Assembly: GCA_949295025.1 (NCBI GenBank)
Contig: CASFJK010000002.1
Location: 122,885 to 186,884, forward strand
Length of the DNA stretch: 64,000 bases
Reading direction: 5' to 3'
Source of the DNA: an uncultured Pseudomonadota bacterium
GTDB taxonomy: Bacteria > Pseudomonadota > Alphaproteobacteria > RF32 > CAG-239
The notes under the pieces were generated by a model, which did no database searches, was not told the origin of the DNA, and saw nothing but the letters and a program-made list of their open reading frames with translations. The translations under genes were made by a program, and so were the position numbers. This document shows, in pieces, positions 63,887 through 64,000 of this stretch (within the stretch, counting starts at the first letter, position 1; every line of letters starts with the position of its first letter).

Positions 63887-64000
63887 ATGATAAAATCTGT
63901 TTTAACCTGTTGTCGGGTTGTGGCTTGTTTGCTCTTACCGACTTTTTTTAATTCAGCTTTGGCTCTTGATACGTTCGACCATAATTTATCATTCACACAC
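63887..64000 (+). CDS. Start of an exported protein (partial)
   Basis: Only 38 codons are inside the window. GGAGG lies 7 nt before the ATG. The protein starts MIKSVLTCCRVVACLLLPTF and continues with an NSALA-like signal-peptidase site, so it is exported. The rest and the family are unknown. Confidence 0.65.
   Translation, partial: MIKSVLTCCRVVACLLLPTFFNSALALDTFDHNLSFTH

Overview
The window looks like a piece of an AT-rich, probably anaerobic or microaerophilic, host- or gut-associated alphaproteobacterium. The evidence is families and gene orders characteristic of Alphaproteobacteria: a DUF2155 protein behind an MlaD-like tail; lspA-DUF3035-M16-M16; rlpA-dacA-tmk-holB-tatD-MBL hydrolase; dusB-trkA-hfq-hflX; and a DUF6898-like mini-gene. 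LPS and outer-membrane functions (kdsA, MsbA-type ABC exporter, OmpA-family lipoprotein, beta-barrel) show a Gram-negative envelope. A flavodiiron protein, rubrerythrin, PerR-type regulator and formate-tetrahydrofolate ligase point to low-oxygen life. No phage, transposase, CRISPR array or rRNA was seen.

Layout. 1-6.4 kb: MlaD tail, DUF2155 protein, then metG-SNase-like-trkH on the minus strand. 5.2-7.3 kb: two adjacent monocistronic plus-strand cassettes (a long LpxA-like beta-helix protein and an unknown membrane-anchored protein) with matching promoters, leaders and terminators. 7.3-15 kb: a minus-strand run from mltB and rlpA through dacA-tmk-holB-tatD to an MBL hydrolase and a DHH phosphoesterase. 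15.1-18.5 kb: tRNA-Ser, small unknown genes, a beta-barrel protein, a frameshifted yegD-like Hsp70 and an unknown gene whose ribosome binding site is a G8 tract. 18.5-30 kb: galE, then lspA-DUF3035-two M16 peptidases-pgi-mutL-msbA, mgtE and tRNA-Leu. 30-36.5 kb: OmpA lipoprotein-recJ-DUF502, a Panacea-like gene plus DUF192 lipoprotein, a lipoprotein with an in-frame stop, and hflX-hfq. 36.7-43.7 kb: trkA, dusB, an unknown gene and a 1334-residue two-TM coiled-coil protein. 43.8-54 kb: fhs with its mini-gene, parC-recO, kdsA, an unknown gene, then tpiA-secG-pyrG. 54-61.4 kb: ppiD, several unknown genes, a CxxC membrane protein with a helical partner, and a SulP transporter. 61.4-64 kb: flavodiiron protein divergent from perR-rubrerythrin around a perfect 7-1-7 Fur/PerR-type box, and the start of an exported protein.

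Most of the window is housekeeping. K+ uptake (TrkH, TrkA), envelope building (MltB, RlpA, DacA, KdsA, MsbA, LspA), DNA replication and repair (HolB, Tmk, MutL, RecJ, RecO, ParC) and protein export/folding (SecG, PpiD) are each represented. No stretch longer than about 300 bases lacks a gene.

The most unusual signal is a set of six genes, five of them unrecognised, that have no visible Shine-Dalgarno sequence. They instead carry an AT-rich leader, in five cases with a TTATTAA element 12-18 nt before the ATG, usually behind a good sigma70-like promoter and ending at its own terminator. Most other genes here have clear GGAG/AGGA sites. Other points: ntr genes missing between dusB and trkA, metG absent from its usual place, two broken genes, and two homopolymer tracts placed where slippage could switch expression.
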